A stretch of 64,000 bases of DNA from an uncultured Clostridia bacterium. GTDB taxonomy: Bacteria > Bacillota > Clostridia > Oscillospirales > Acutalibacteraceae. Made by a program: the position numbers and the translations under genes. Positions 1 to 8,280 of the stretch are shown one piece after another (the first letter of the stretch is position 1; every line of letters begins with the position of its first letter). A model generated the notes under the pieces. That model saw only the letters and a list, made by a program, of their open reading frames with translations. It had not been told where the DNA came from and did not search any database. The stretch covers positions 1-64,000 of the forward strand of contig CALYBJ010000005.1 of NCBI GenBank assembly GCA_944412445.1, written 5' to 3'.

Positions 1-118
1 ATAAATCGCATAGCTTTTCAAACATATATATGGCTTCCCTTTCCGATATTGATTTTTCTAAAATATAATCAGCCCAAAAACTGGCTTTTTCCGATTCAGG
101 GCTTTTTGAATATATCAC
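1..118 (-). CDS. Possible partial CDS running off the left edge
   Basis: On the minus strand an open frame begins at a GTG at 118 and stays open to the window edge (about 39 codons). The GTG overlaps the TGA of the gene at 115-1185 as GTGA, which is the usual geometry of translational coupling. The encoded stretch is Glu/Ser-rich with no motif I recognise. There is only a weak purine tract upstream, so this could also be a chance open frame; confidence is low. Confidence 0.35.
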   Translation of the reverse strand, partial: MIYSKSPESEKASFWADYILEKSISEREAIYMFEKLCDL

Positions 119-1185
119 AGAGCCTTTATTTTATTATCAAAAACAAGCTTTTGCTCCTGGGTCATGGAAGAAATTATTTTGTCATACTTTTCCGATATCA
201 TGTCTTCTGTAATTTTCGCTTTTATATAATCTTCCGCAGAGTGTTCGGCAAGCCATTTCGGCGTTATAATTTTATCACCGGCAATAAATCCGTAAGGCGT
301 TATAAAGTTTTCCGACGCATTATCTGAATACAATGCGTCAATTTGCTGTTCGGTAAAGTAATAAACGCCGAAATTATCATAATGCTTCCTGTTGACTGAT
401 GCCAGTTGTTCTTTCGTAATACCATATTTGTTTATTATTTCAGGAACAGTGCTGTTTTCAGCCTCAACAGCCTCCCGTTCTTCTGCCGGTATAATATTTT
501 CCTTAAACAATTCATAGGGAATCCTGTAAAAAGCCTTGTCATATTCATATTCATAATATCCCATATCCGCCGCTTTCTTTAAATAAGCGCTTATATCGGC
601 ACTTTTTTCGGCCGGATAATAAAATATCCATCCCGGGTCTTTTAAATCGGTGGATGTACTGTAAATCACAGTAATTACAACGGAGCCTTTCTTTAAAAAT
701 ATTGTTCCCGTGTGTGTGCCTGATGTAAACAATGTTTCGGCGTCGGCATCAGCTTTCATTCCGGAACAAAAATATTTAACGCCGTTGATTTCGCCTTTTT
801 GATCGTATCTGTCAGTTTTTAAATATTCCGTTTCATTTACATCATTTAATAACTGTTCATCGGTTCGGGTATCTTCAAAGCTGTCAACATAAAACTGAAC
901 AAACAGATTGTCTGTCACCTGACCGCCGCCGCTGTCCAGCTCCAGCATATAATCAAATTGACTGCAAAGCTTTTCTATATCCACATTTGTTTTTGCTGTT
1001 TTTCCCACGCTGAACATACAGATTAAAAAGCATACGCATATTACGCATAAGCCTGCATGCAAAAACGAAAAGGATTTTTTTATTGCTTTTATTATGCAGA
1101 TAATAATTGTAATGCAAAGTACAGTAACTATTGAAAATCTGATAAAAAGATATAAGGTTTCGATTGAGTCCCCATTTAACAACAT
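115..1185 (-). CDS. Hypothetical membrane-anchored protein (356 aa)
   Basis: I do not recognise this protein. The first 70 residues hold two hydrophobic stretches (roughly residues 12-35 and 40-62) that look like a membrane hairpin, followed by a hydrophilic, Tyr/Glu-rich domain of about 290 residues, presumably exposed outside the cell. The start ATG at 1185 is preceded by AAGGGGGAT at good spacing. It is the downstream member of a minus-strand series with the genes at 1224 and 1812, and its stop overlaps a possible following GTG start. No enzyme signature is visible. Confidence 0.6.
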   Translation of the reverse strand: MLLNGDSIETLYLFIRFSIVTVLCITIIICIIKAIKKSFSFLHAGLCVICVCFLICMFSVGKTAKTNVDIEKLCSQFDYMLELDSGGGQVTDNLFVQFYVDSFEDTRTDEQLLNDVNETEYLKTDRYDQKGEINGVKYFCSGMKADADAETLFTSGTHTGTIFLKKGSVVITVIYSTSTDLKDPGWIFYYPAEKSADISAYLKKAADMGYYEYEYDKAFYRIPYELFKENIIPAEEREAVEAENSTVPEIINKYGITKEQLASVNRKHYDNFGVYYFTEQQIDALYSDNASENFITPYGFIAGDKIITPKWLAEHSAEDYIKAKITEDMISEKYDKIISSMTQEQKLVFDNKIKAL

Positions 1186-1223
1186 TTTTATCCCCCTTAA
1201 TTTGTTATATCACTGTCACAGAA

Positions 1224-1766
1224 TCAATATGACTGATGATTTTCATATTTTCTGAGAAACAGTCCCCAGTTCTGAGTTATTTTTTCAACTTCATTTTTTG
1301 TGTCTTTATTGTTTATTAAAATAACTGCTGTACATTCCGAACAATACAAAAATATATCTTCCTGCTTTAAAAAATTCTCACAGACGATATAAGCGCTGCC
1401 GCAATCTCTGCAAATGATTTTTCCCGCAAAATCCAACTGCTTTTTTTTGCAGACATCAAAAGAACACTGACCGTTTTTGGCGTTGTATTTTAAAATCTTA
1501 TTCATGTATAAATTTATTAACTTAGAGTTTAAGTCCGTTAAATAAATTTTCATATCAGAATAAAGCCACAGATACGTTAAAAATCCGATTATTCTTTTTT
1601 CCTGTCCGTAAAACTGTTGTCTTCGGACAAGACCTTTGAAATTATAGCCGCATTCAACCTGAACAAATTTATCGTTATCCGAAACCCTATGGGGATAATG
1701 ATCTATCAGGTATTTATTTTCCTCTGTTTCACAACTGAATAGTTTAATAATTTCATTGATTTCCAT
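1224..1766 (-). CDS. Hypothetical Cys-rich protein, possible zinc ribbon (180 aa)
   Basis: Unrecognised soluble protein. The C-terminal half contains CRDCGSAYIVC and, about 17 residues later, YCSEC, a two-knuckle CxxC arrangement typical of a structural zinc ribbon; an additional CSFDVC lies just upstream. The start ATG at 1766 follows AGGTTATCC. It sits between a membrane protein and a lipoprotein gene on the same strand with spacers of about 40 bases, so co-transcription is likely. No signal peptide is seen. The function is unknown. Confidence 0.55.
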   Translation of the reverse strand: MEINEIIKLFSCETEENKYLIDHYPHRVSDNDKFVQVECGYNFKGLVRRQQFYGQEKRIIGFLTYLWLYSDMKIYLTDLNSKLINLYMNKILKYNAKNGQCSFDVCKKKQLDFAGKIICRDCGSAYIVCENFLKQEDIFLYCSECTAVILINNKDTKNEVEKITQNWGLFLRKYENHQSY

Positions 1767-1811
1767 GGATAACCTGCCACAATAACAAAATTTATTTACT
1801 GTTATTCAAAT

Positions 1812-2447
1812 TTAAAAAAATACTGATGTTGAAGCTTCTTCATCTTTTTCATTGAAATAAGAAAATTTTATTTCACTGTCGGAAAGAAATTCCGCTTCAT
1901 ATACGGGAAATACTCTTGATGAAAAGTCCGCGCCTATTTCTCCGTAAACCGTTTTATCAAAGGGATTTTCTATAACCAATTTTTTATCATTAACATCAAA
2001 ATAGCATATTTTTTTGTTATACAGCGCAAACACATTCAAATAATTTTCCGAAAGAACATTGCCGGCAGAATCATAATATCTGTAATAGCCGGCAAGCGTT
2101 CCTGAGTTAATATGAATAGCAACTATTCCGTTTTCCTCTTTTATTTCGGGAATTTGAAACTCGGTGCCGCCCTCTGAAACCGTGTTTTTATTGTCGTCGA
2201 TTATCTTGTACCAGTAACATATTGAATCGCTTTTTTCAGACATGGATTCATACACAATATAATGGGCGTCCTGACTGTAAACCTTAGGATCAATTAAATC
2301 TTCAAATTTAATATCATCATAGCTTATGTATGTTTTATTGCTTTCAGCTTCGCTTGTACTCAAGTCGGTATCGCTTTCCTCCCGATTACATCCGAAACAG
2401 AAAAAAGCAAGAAAAAAAACAAATACAAAACAAAACAATTTTTTCAT
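1812..2447 (-). CDS. Putative lipoprotein (211 aa)
   Basis: The N-terminus is a short basic start, a Phe-rich hydrophobic core and a lipobox ending FGC at about residue 20, so the mature protein should be lipid-anchored outside the membrane (the lgt gene for this modification is at 42650-43720). The remainder is acidic and beta-rich with no domain I recognise. The start ATG at 2447 has a clear AAAGGAG site. It is the first gene of the small minus-strand group at the left end. Function unknown. Confidence 0.6.
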   Translation of the reverse strand: MKKLFCFVFVFFLAFFCFGCNREESDTDLSTSEAESNKTYISYDDIKFEDLIDPKVYSQDAHYIVYESMSEKSDSICYWYKIIDDNKNTVSEGGTEFQIPEIKEENGIVAIHINSGTLAGYYRYYDSAGNVLSENYLNVFALYNKKICYFDVNDKKLVIENPFDKTVYGEIGADFSSRVFPVYEAEFLSDSEIKFSYFNEKDEEASTSVFF

Positions 2448-2641
2448 AATAACAAGCTCCTTTATTTTTTATTGGCAAAACAATGACAGACATTTCCGCA
2501 AATTACCTTTGCTTCTTTTTGTGAACGGAAAATATAAATTTTTAATTTTCTTTTCATACTGAGAAGCTCTTATCTATATATGTATAATACTGCCTAAATA
2601 TTACACTTATTTGTTAAATTATTAAATAATTTTGTAGTTTA

Positions 2642-2670
2642 TTGACATAAATACATTTTTAATATACATT
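2642..2670 (+). promoter_or_regulatory. Orphan sigma-A-type promoter
   Basis: TTGACA (2642-2647), a 17-base spacer and TACATT (2665-2670) on the plus strand. No plus-strand gene follows; the only thing downstream is the terminator-like hairpin at 2705-2740. It could drive a short RNA or be fortuitous in A+T-rich DNA. Confidence 0.45.
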
Positions 2671-2676
2671 GTGCAG

Positions 2677-2740
2677 ATAATTGTAAATTACTGCCGGCAG
2701 GTATAAAAAAATCTCCGTAGAAAATCCACGGAGATTTTTT
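2677..2740 (+). ncRNA. Candidate small RNA of about 64 nt
   Basis: A transcript started by the promoter at 2642-2670 would begin near 2677 and stop at the hairpin plus T-run ending at 2740. It would carry a short palindrome (CTGCCGGCAG at 2691-2700) and the terminator stem. It contains no credible reading frame. The hairpin is also needed as the tfrA terminator on the other strand, so the RNA is only a candidate. Confidence 0.22.
2705..2740 (-). terminator. Terminator of the hdr-flx-tfr operon (bidirectional shape)
   Basis: Stem AATCTCCGT / ACGGAGATT with a 10-base loop, flanked by A6 on the left and T6 on the right, directly after the tfrA stop at 2742. The symmetric A and T runs would allow termination from both sides. 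Confidence 0.85.
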
Positions 2741-2741
2741 A

Positions 2742-4337
2742 TTATTTATTTTTGCCTGCGTAGTCGGGAAGAAGCATTGGAGACTGAATATCGCTTAAAG
2801 CTCCGTTTTTCTCCGCTTCCCTTTCAAACTCTTCTATATGTTTAAGGGTAAGCTTTCCCGCTGTTGTTTCTTTAGCTCTTTTTCCGGCGTTCCTGCCGGC
2901 GTTCCTGCCGAAAACAATTACGTCAAGAAGAGAATTTCCCATAAGCCTGTTCCTGCCGTGAATTCCTCCTACTACCTCTCCCGCCGCATAAAGATTTTTC
3001 ACCTTTGTTTCACACTGAGTGTTAATATCTACGCCTCCGTTCTGATAATGAAGGGTAGGATATACAAGAATCGGCTCCTTTCTTATATCAATGCCGTATT
3101 CCCCGAACATTCTCATCATGGCGGGTATACGCTTTTCAATGGTTCCCTCGCCGTTTTTCTTTTCAATCATGGGAGTGTCAAGCCATACTCCTACGCCGTC
3201 AACTGTCTTTACGCCTTTTCCCCGTTTCGTACATTCCCTGATTATTGAAGCCGCCGAAACGTCCCTTGTTTCAAGAGGATGAATAAATACTTCCCCATCG
3301 GCGTTTACAAGCTTTGCGCCGAGAGATCTTACCTTTTCGGTTACAAGCGCGCCGAATATCTGCTCCGGATAAGCCGCTCCCGTAGGATGATACTGAAGAG
3401 TATCGGGATATAAAAGCTTCGCTCCGGCTCTGTACGCCAGCACAAGTCCGTCCGCCGTGGCGCCGTAATGATTTGAGGTGGGAAAGCCCTGATAATGAAG
3501 TCTTCCGGCTCCTCCCGTGGCGAGTACAACGGTTTTTGCCCTTGCGGTAAGAAGCGCGTTTGTTTCCATATTCAAAAGCACCGCGCCTGCCGCTTTACCC
3601 TCTTCGTCAAGTATAAGCTCAACCGCCGCGGTAAAATCCACAACGGGAATTTGTCTGTTAAGAACCTCGTCCCTTAAGGTTCTCATTATTTCAGCGCCTG
3701 TATAATCCTTTGCCGCGTGCATTCTCTTTCTTGAGGTGCCGCCGCCGTGAGTGGTTATCATTGTGCCGTCTTCCCTTTTGTCAAACTCAACCCCTAAATC
3801 GTTAAGCCATTTTACAGCCTCGGGAGCTTCCGTCACAAGCTTATAAAGAAGCTCTTTTTTAGCGGCGAAATGTCCTCCGCCGTAGGCGTCGGTAAAATGC
3901 ACCGCCGGAGAATCATTGGGCTTGTCCGCCGCCTGTATTCCTCCTTCTGCCATCATTGTGTTGGCGTCGCCTATTCTGAGCTTTGTAACAATCATTACCG
4001 ACGCCCCTGTATTGTGTGCCTCTATCGCCGCAGAAGCTCCGGCTCCGCCGCCGCCTATTACAAGCACATCCACATCGTAATCAGGACTGCTCAAATCAAA
4101 ATCAGCGTTTATTCTGCTTTTTCCCAGCAGCAGTGCCGCAAGCTCCTTTGGCACCTTTTCGCCCTTGTTTTCTCCCGTTAAAAGAACGGAAAACTCCTCT
4201 TTTTTGTAATCCGGGTGATACTCGGCAAGCAGCGCCTCTTTTTCCTCTGCCGTCATTCTCGGCGGCTCATAGCTTGTGTTGTTTTCTCTGTTTTCGTCTA
4301 CCTTTGCCATAGACTTTTTCATTTCTTCCGTATACAT
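2742..4337 (-). CDS. tfrA: Fumarate reductase-like FAD flavoprotein (TfrA/FrdA family)
   Basis: Soluble flavoprotein of 531 aa, shorter than FrdA/SdhA because the C-terminal helical domain is reduced; it also has an N-terminal extension of about 85 residues before the FAD dinucleotide motif (VLVIGGGGAGASAA, near residue 91). Active-site residues of fumarate reductases are retained: QYHPTG (His317), LVTEKVR (Thr333, Glu334, Arg337), the TRD arginine (Arg358) that acts as proton donor in the family, His430, and GRNRL (Arg464). The segment HGGGTSRKRMHAA resembles thiol:fumarate reductase and aspartate oxidase rather than covalently flavinylated SdhA. It is last in the hdr-flx operon and 12 bases after tfrB, with GGAGG upstream. 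Likely reaction: reduction of fumarate or a related enoate with electrons from TfrB/Hdr. The substrate is inferred; the family is firm. Confidence 0.85.
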   Translation of the reverse strand: MYTEEMKKSMAKVDENRENNTSYEPPRMTAEEKEALLAEYHPDYKKEEFSVLLTGENKGEKVPKELAALLLGKSRINADFDLSSPDYDVDVLVIGGGGAGASAAIEAHNTGASVMIVTKLRIGDANTMMAEGGIQAADKPNDSPAVHFTDAYGGGHFAAKKELLYKLVTEAPEAVKWLNDLGVEFDKREDGTMITTHGGGTSRKRMHAAKDYTGAEIMRTLRDEVLNRQIPVVDFTAAVELILDEEGKAAGAVLLNMETNALLTARAKTVVLATGGAGRLHYQGFPTSNHYGATADGLVLAYRAGAKLLYPDTLQYHPTGAAYPEQIFGALVTEKVRSLGAKLVNADGEVFIHPLETRDVSAASIIRECTKRGKGVKTVDGVGVWLDTPMIEKKNGEGTIEKRIPAMMRMFGEYGIDIRKEPILVYPTLHYQNGGVDINTQCETKVKNLYAAGEVVGGIHGRNRLMGNSLLDVIVFGRNAGRNAGKRAKETTAGKLTLKHIEEFEREAEKNGALSDIQSPMLLPDYAGKNK

Positions 4338-4349
4338 AAAGCCGCCTCC

Positions 4350-5024
4350 TTACTGTTCGATTTCTCTGTTATTATATATTTCTTTTATTTCTTCGGGAGT
4401 TTTATTCATTAAATCCTGAAGCATTTCTTCAAATTTTCCGTTATTTATTTCCTCTATTCTGTCCTCTAAATGCTGAGATTCTGGAGCTAAATATTTCCCG
4501 TTAAGTCTTCTTGCAAGCATGGCAACCTGCGGGTGGGAAATGCCTGCGGGACATCTTGAAGAACAAACTCCGCACATTACGCAGTCAAAGGACTCCTCGG
4601 CGCACTTTTTAAAATCGCCTCTCTGAGCATAGGCTATGTACTGCATTACATTGAGCTTCTGGGTACAGCTTTTCGTGCAGGCGTTGCAGCCGATACATTT
4701 GTAAACCTCGGGATAAAGCTGCATCATAACCTGCTGAGAGGGAGTTATTTTTTCAATATCGTAAATCTGCTTTACAAGAGGGAAAAAAGGCAGTGTCGCC
4801 ACATACATTCCCTCCTGAACCTGAGTCTGACAGGCAAGACAGAATTTAAGCTCTCTCTGACCCTCTATCCTGTAAATCGTGGCACAGGCTCCGCAGAAGC
4901 CGTTGCGGCAACCGCAGCCTCTTATGAGCTTATAGCCCGCATATTCCATAGCCGTCATAATGGTAAGCTCCGAGGGTACGGCATATTTTTTTCCGAACAG
5001 ATAAACATTTACCGTTTCATTCAT
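4350..5024 (-). CDS. tfrB: Fumarate reductase-type iron-sulfur subunit, short TfrB-like
   Basis: 224 aa electron-transfer subunit. The N-terminal domain has plant-type [2Fe-2S] ligands Cys39, Cys44, Cys47 and Cys62, as in SdhB/FrdB; the C-terminal part has two 4Fe-4S motifs, Cys110/113/116/120 and Cys148/151/154/158, each ending CP or CT. Archaeal TfrB carries an extra C-terminal CCG (HdrB-like) domain; that domain is absent here, but a separate HdrB is encoded in the same operon at 10659-11447. There is no membrane anchor gene, so the reductase is predicted to be cytoplasmic. The start at 5024 has TAAGGAGAT upstream. It should pass electrons from the Flx/Hdr part to the flavin of TfrA; this link is inferred from gene order. 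Confidence 0.82.
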   Translation of the reverse strand: MNETVNVYLFGKKYAVPSELTIMTAMEYAGYKLIRGCGCRNGFCGACATIYRIEGQRELKFCLACQTQVQEGMYVATLPFFPLVKQIYDIEKITPSQQVMMQLYPEVYKCIGCNACTKSCTQKLNVMQYIAYAQRGDFKKCAEESFDCVMCGVCSSRCPAGISHPQVAMLARRLNGKYLAPESQHLEDRIEEINNGKFEEMLQDLMNKTPEEIKEIYNNREIEQ

Positions 5025-5036
5025 AATTTTATCTCC

Positions 5037-5861
5037 TTAATATTCATCCGGCAGCTCTTCCAAATCGTCGCATCTGAAAACAGGCCCGTCCTTGCAAACG
5101 TATTTTGAACCTATGTTGCATCTGCCGCATTTGCCTACGCCGCACTTCATTTTCAGCTCCATGGTGGTATATACCTGAGCTTTATCAAAGCCCATTTCAA
5201 TAAGTCCCTGCAAAGTGAACTTTATCATCACGGGAGGACCGCATAAAAGAACTGTTTTGTCCGTGTCGAAATCAAGCTCTTTAACGTAAGAGGGCACAAA
5301 GCCTACATGACCGTCCCAGCCCTCCTGATCTCTGTCTATGGTAAGATAAACGCTGACATCCTTATCTGCCGTCCACTCGTTTATTATTTCCTGATAGTCA
5401 ACAAGATCATCTTTGGATCTTGAGCCGTATACTATATCTATTTTTCCGTAATCCTCTCTGTTGTCACGGACATAATTTATAACGGACCTTAAAGGGGCAA
5501 GTCCTATTCCTCCGGCTATAAACAGCAAGTCCTTATTTTTTAACTCCCTTTCAACGGGAAAATGATTTCCGTAAGGGCCTCTTATTAAAATTTCCTGTCC
5601 TTTTTCAATCATGTGAAGCCAGTTGGTAAGACAGCCGCACTTTTTAATGCTGAATTCCATAAACTCGGTATTTGTGGGAGAAGAGGTAATGGAAAACATG
5701 GCTTCGCCTACTCCCGGAACGGAAAGCATGGCGCACTGCCCCGGCATATGATTAAAACACTTTTTTCCGTTTCTGCCCACAACACGGAAGGTCTTTACAT
5801 CGGGAGTGTCAATTCTTATTTCGGTAACTACGCCTACCGAAGGTATCAAGCTTTCAGTCAT
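5037..5861 (-). CDS. flxA: NAD(P)H-oxidising FAD/[2Fe-2S] subunit FlxA
   Basis: 274 aa protein of the ferredoxin-NADP reductase/AsrB/PyrK type. It has the FAD-binding segment MFSITSSP, the pyridine-nucleotide motif GGIGLAPLRS, the LCGPP motif near the C-terminus, and a C-terminal cysteine cluster (CGVGKCGRC...C) for a [2Fe-2S] centre. In FlxABCD-HdrABC systems this subunit takes the hydride from NADH and feeds electrons into HdrA. The ATG at 5861 is preferred over the one at 5879 because it has GGAGG seven bases upstream and overlaps the flxB stop by 8 bases, as other junctions in this operon do. Confidence 0.88.
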   Translation of the reverse strand: MTESLIPSVGVVTEIRIDTPDVKTFRVVGRNGKKCFNHMPGQCAMLSVPGVGEAMFSITSSPTNTEFMEFSIKKCGCLTNWLHMIEKGQEILIRGPYGNHFPVERELKNKDLLFIAGGIGLAPLRSVINYVRDNREDYGKIDIVYGSRSKDDLVDYQEIINEWTADKDVSVYLTIDRDQEGWDGHVGFVPSYVKELDFDTDKTVLLCGPPVMIKFTLQGLIEMGFDKAQVYTTMELKMKCGVGKCGRCNIGSKYVCKDGPVFRCDDLEELPDEY

Positions 5862-6873
5862 GAGAGAACGCCTCCGCAACTTTTACTATATTAAGCTTCT
5901 GGGGACAGCTTCTTACGCATCTTCCGCATCCTACGCAGGAATAGATTCCTTCGTTATTCATGGGGAAATATTTAAGCTTGTGCATAAAACGCTGTCTGAA
6001 TCTTTCCTTTTGTGTTTTTCTCGGATTGCCGTGAGCCATTTTGGTGAAATCCGAATACATACAGGAATCCCAGCATCTGAATCTTTCGACTGTTTTTCCG
6101 TTGTCAAAATCCCTTATGTCATAGCACTGACAGGTCGGACAGACAAAGGTGCAGGTTCCGCAGCCTAAACAGCCCTTATATATTTCGTCCCAAACCGATG
6201 ATGAAAAAATATCCTTTTCATCTGTTTCTTTAAAATATTTCAAGTCAAGATTTCCGAAAGGAAGCTTTCCGCAGATATTTTTAATTTGAGCCTTGAAGTA
6301 CTCAATTTCATTTTCTTCACAAGCATTAAAAATATCCTTTATTTTCCCGGTAAGCTCCAATCCCTTTTGGGTGTTTGCCTGCCAGTAAATATATCCGCCG
6401 GAAATCCATACGGAAACATCTCCCGAAGGCTCCCAGGGCTTTATTCCGAAAGCCGTGCAGAAACATACTTCATCGGGTTTTTCACACGCAGCTGTTATAA
6501 TTACGCCTTTTTCTCTTCTCTCCTTATAATAAGGATCAGCAGGCTCCGCAAGAAATACCTTGTCAAGAATTTCAAAGCTTTTTGCGTCGCAGGCTCTGAC
6601 CCCGAAAACGGCGAAGCTTTCATAATCTTCCTCATTATTGATTATTTCTATGCTCTTTCCGCGAAGCTTAAACTGAGCTATATCCTGAACCTGAGGAAAG
6701 AAAAAATCCTTTGCCGATTTAACGGTATTAAGCTCATCATAAGCGTAAATTGTATTTTCGGAATATTTCTCATATACAACGGTATCGTTTTTCTTGACGG
6801 GAACATACAGCGCCGTGTTCAGGCTTACAGCCTCAAAAAGCTTGTTTATTTCCTCAAAGGGTAATTTATACAT
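5854..6873 (-). CDS. flxB: 4Fe-4S dicluster electron-transfer subunit FlxB
   Basis: About 339 aa. The C-terminal third has two ferredoxin-type motifs, CLGCGTCTFVCPTCQC and CVGCGRCVRSCPQ, as in AsrA and hydrogenase beta-type subunits; the N-terminal two thirds match the general region of that family and contain further cysteines (VRACD, ITAACEKPDEVCFC). The ATG at 6873 follows AAAGGGG and overlaps the flxC stop by 8 bases; the upstream in-frame ATGs at 6951 and 6891 would extend into flxC and are not used here. It probably relays electrons between FlxA and the FlxC/FlxD-HdrA core. Confidence 0.83.
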   Translation of the reverse strand: MYKLPFEEINKLFEAVSLNTALYVPVKKNDTVVYEKYSENTIYAYDELNTVKSAKDFFFPQVQDIAQFKLRGKSIEIINNEEDYESFAVFGVRACDAKSFEILDKVFLAEPADPYYKERREKGVIITAACEKPDEVCFCTAFGIKPWEPSGDVSVWISGGYIYWQANTQKGLELTGKIKDIFNACEENEIEYFKAQIKNICGKLPFGNLDLKYFKETDEKDIFSSSVWDEIYKGCLGCGTCTFVCPTCQCYDIRDFDNGKTVERFRCWDSCMYSDFTKMAHGNPRKTQKERFRQRFMHKLKYFPMNNEGIYSCVGCGRCVRSCPQKLNIVKVAEAFSHD

Positions 6874-7837
6874 TGTTTTTTCCCCTTTCATAGACCACCG
6901 ACGGCTCTTTATCCTCTGTGGTAAAAGTAAGAAGCGCTGCTTCGTCTTCATCTCCGTAAAGCTCTTTTATATCCTTTATATATTTTCTGTTAAGAAGATG
7001 AAGAGGTATGTTCTGAGGACAGACTCTGGAACATTCTCCGCAGTCCACGCATCTTCCGCAGACATGAAAGGCTCTTATTATATGAAAAAGATTTTCCTCG
7101 AAATCATTGGCGTTAGCTTTTGCCGCTACCCCTGAATTGTCATTGTCAAAAACGCATTTGACGCAGGAACAGGCAGGACAAACATTACGGCAGGCGTTGC
7201 ATCTGATACATTTTTCCAGCTGACTTCTCCAGAATTCAAATTTTTCGGAAGATGACAGCTTTTCAAGCTTTTCAACCTCTTCAAATCTGTCGTATTCAGC
7301 CGTATCACCGCACAAATCGGTCATAAACAGCTCGTCGCAGTCCTTATATTCCTTACTTGAGCATACAAGGCATTTGTCAAGAAGATAATCTTTTTTATTT
7401 ACCTCTTTTTCACCGTACATGGTTTTTAAAATCAGGGTATCTTCCTTTTCGGAAATTTCCGTTATACCTTTTACCCCTGATTTTTTTATTTTTTCAATAT
7501 CAACCATTCCGCCGCAGGGTATTCCCAAGGCATAAATGTTCTCTCTCTTTATTCTGTGCTCTTTGTCCAGCAGTTCAAAGCCCCATGTGTCGCAGGGCTT
7601 TAAAAGAACAAGAATTTTTCCGTCACCGTCATTTTTCGACTGCGCAATCATATATTTACAAAGATTTGCTCCCGAAAAAGCGTCGTATGTAAAATCTCTC
7701 AGGTCGCCGTTTTCAAAAACAAAAGGCTCGCTGTCATAGCCGTAAAGGCCTTTTTTCCAGCCCATTACACGGCTTATTTTTCCGTTTTCGGTTAATTCCT
7801 TAATCTTTTCTTTAATTTTCTCGGCAATCATCTGCAT
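6866..7837 (-). CDS. flxC: 4Fe-4S dicluster electron-transfer subunit FlxC
   Basis: 323 aa, paralogous in layout to FlxB: a N-terminal domain and two C-terminal ferredoxin motifs, CIRCNACRNVCPACSC (followed by VKC) and CGRCVDCGECSRVCPQ. Extra cysteines in the middle (CLVCS, CDELF, LCGD) may bind another metal or cluster. The start at 7837 follows AGGTGAT and overlaps the flxD stop by 10 bases. The role as electron wire in the Flx-Hdr complex is taken from the established FlxABCD-HdrABC family; the exact path is not visible from sequence. Confidence 0.82.
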   Translation of the reverse strand: MQMIAEKIKEKIKELTENGKISRVMGWKKGLYGYDSEPFVFENGDLRDFTYDAFSGANLCKYMIAQSKNDGDGKILVLLKPCDTWGFELLDKEHRIKRENIYALGIPCGGMVDIEKIKKSGVKGITEISEKEDTLILKTMYGEKEVNKKDYLLDKCLVCSSKEYKDCDELFMTDLCGDTAEYDRFEEVEKLEKLSSSEKFEFWRSQLEKCIRCNACRNVCPACSCVKCVFDNDNSGVAAKANANDFEENLFHIIRAFHVCGRCVDCGECSRVCPQNIPLHLLNRKYIKDIKELYGDEDEAALLTFTTEDKEPSVVYERGKNNV

Positions 7838-8280
7838 CTAAGATCACCTAACCTTTTACTTCTTCCCAGTTTTTTGATTTCACCGGCAAATTCATTCATT
7901 GTCGCCGAAAACTTCGCTCCCTCGGCGGCTGAAATCCACTCCACTCTTGTTCTTTCCTTTTCGATACCCATATAGTCAAGCATTGAGAACAAAAGCGTCA
8001 TTCTTCTTCTTGTAAAATAGTTGCCCGTTGAATAATGACAGTCTCCCGGATGACATCCGGCAAGAATCACACCGTCCGCGCCTTTCTGAAAGGCTCTTAA
8101 TATAAACATGGGGTTTATTCTGCATGAACAGGGCACCCTTATTATTTTAACATCCGCGGAATAGGACAGTCTTCCGGAGCCTGCCAAATCGGCTCCCGCA
8201 TAGCTGCACCAGTTACAGCAAAAAGCTATTATTTTCGGCTGAAATTCCTTTTCCGCCGTTACTCCCCGGTCTGTCTGCAT
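7828..8280 (-). CDS. flxD: MvhD/FlxD-type [2Fe-2S] linker subunit
   Basis: 150 aa protein of the MvhD family, the adaptor that hands electrons from the donor module to HdrA. Conserved cysteines are present in FCCNWCSYAGAD, RVPCSCRINP and GCHPGDCHY. Where many homologues read PCSGR this one reads PCSCR, adding a cysteine. The ATG at 8280 lies 22 bases inside the end of hdrA and has GGAGGTGG upstream, so translation is coupled. MvhD is the hallmark that the neighbouring HdrABC receives electrons from a dedicated partner, here FlxABC. Confidence 0.88.
   Translation of the reverse strand: MQTDRGVTAEKEFQPKIIAFCCNWCSYAGADLAGSGRLSYSADVKIIRVPCSCRINPMFILRAFQKGADGVILAGCHPGDCHYSTGNYFTRRRMTLLFSMLDYMGIEKERTRVEWISAAEGAKFSATMNEFAGEIKKLGRSKRLGDLRCR

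Noticed and set aside
3870..4312. Long plus-strand open frames opposite tfrA
   Set aside because: They have no ribosome binding site, odd Arg/Cys-rich composition and lie opposite a clearly conserved gene.
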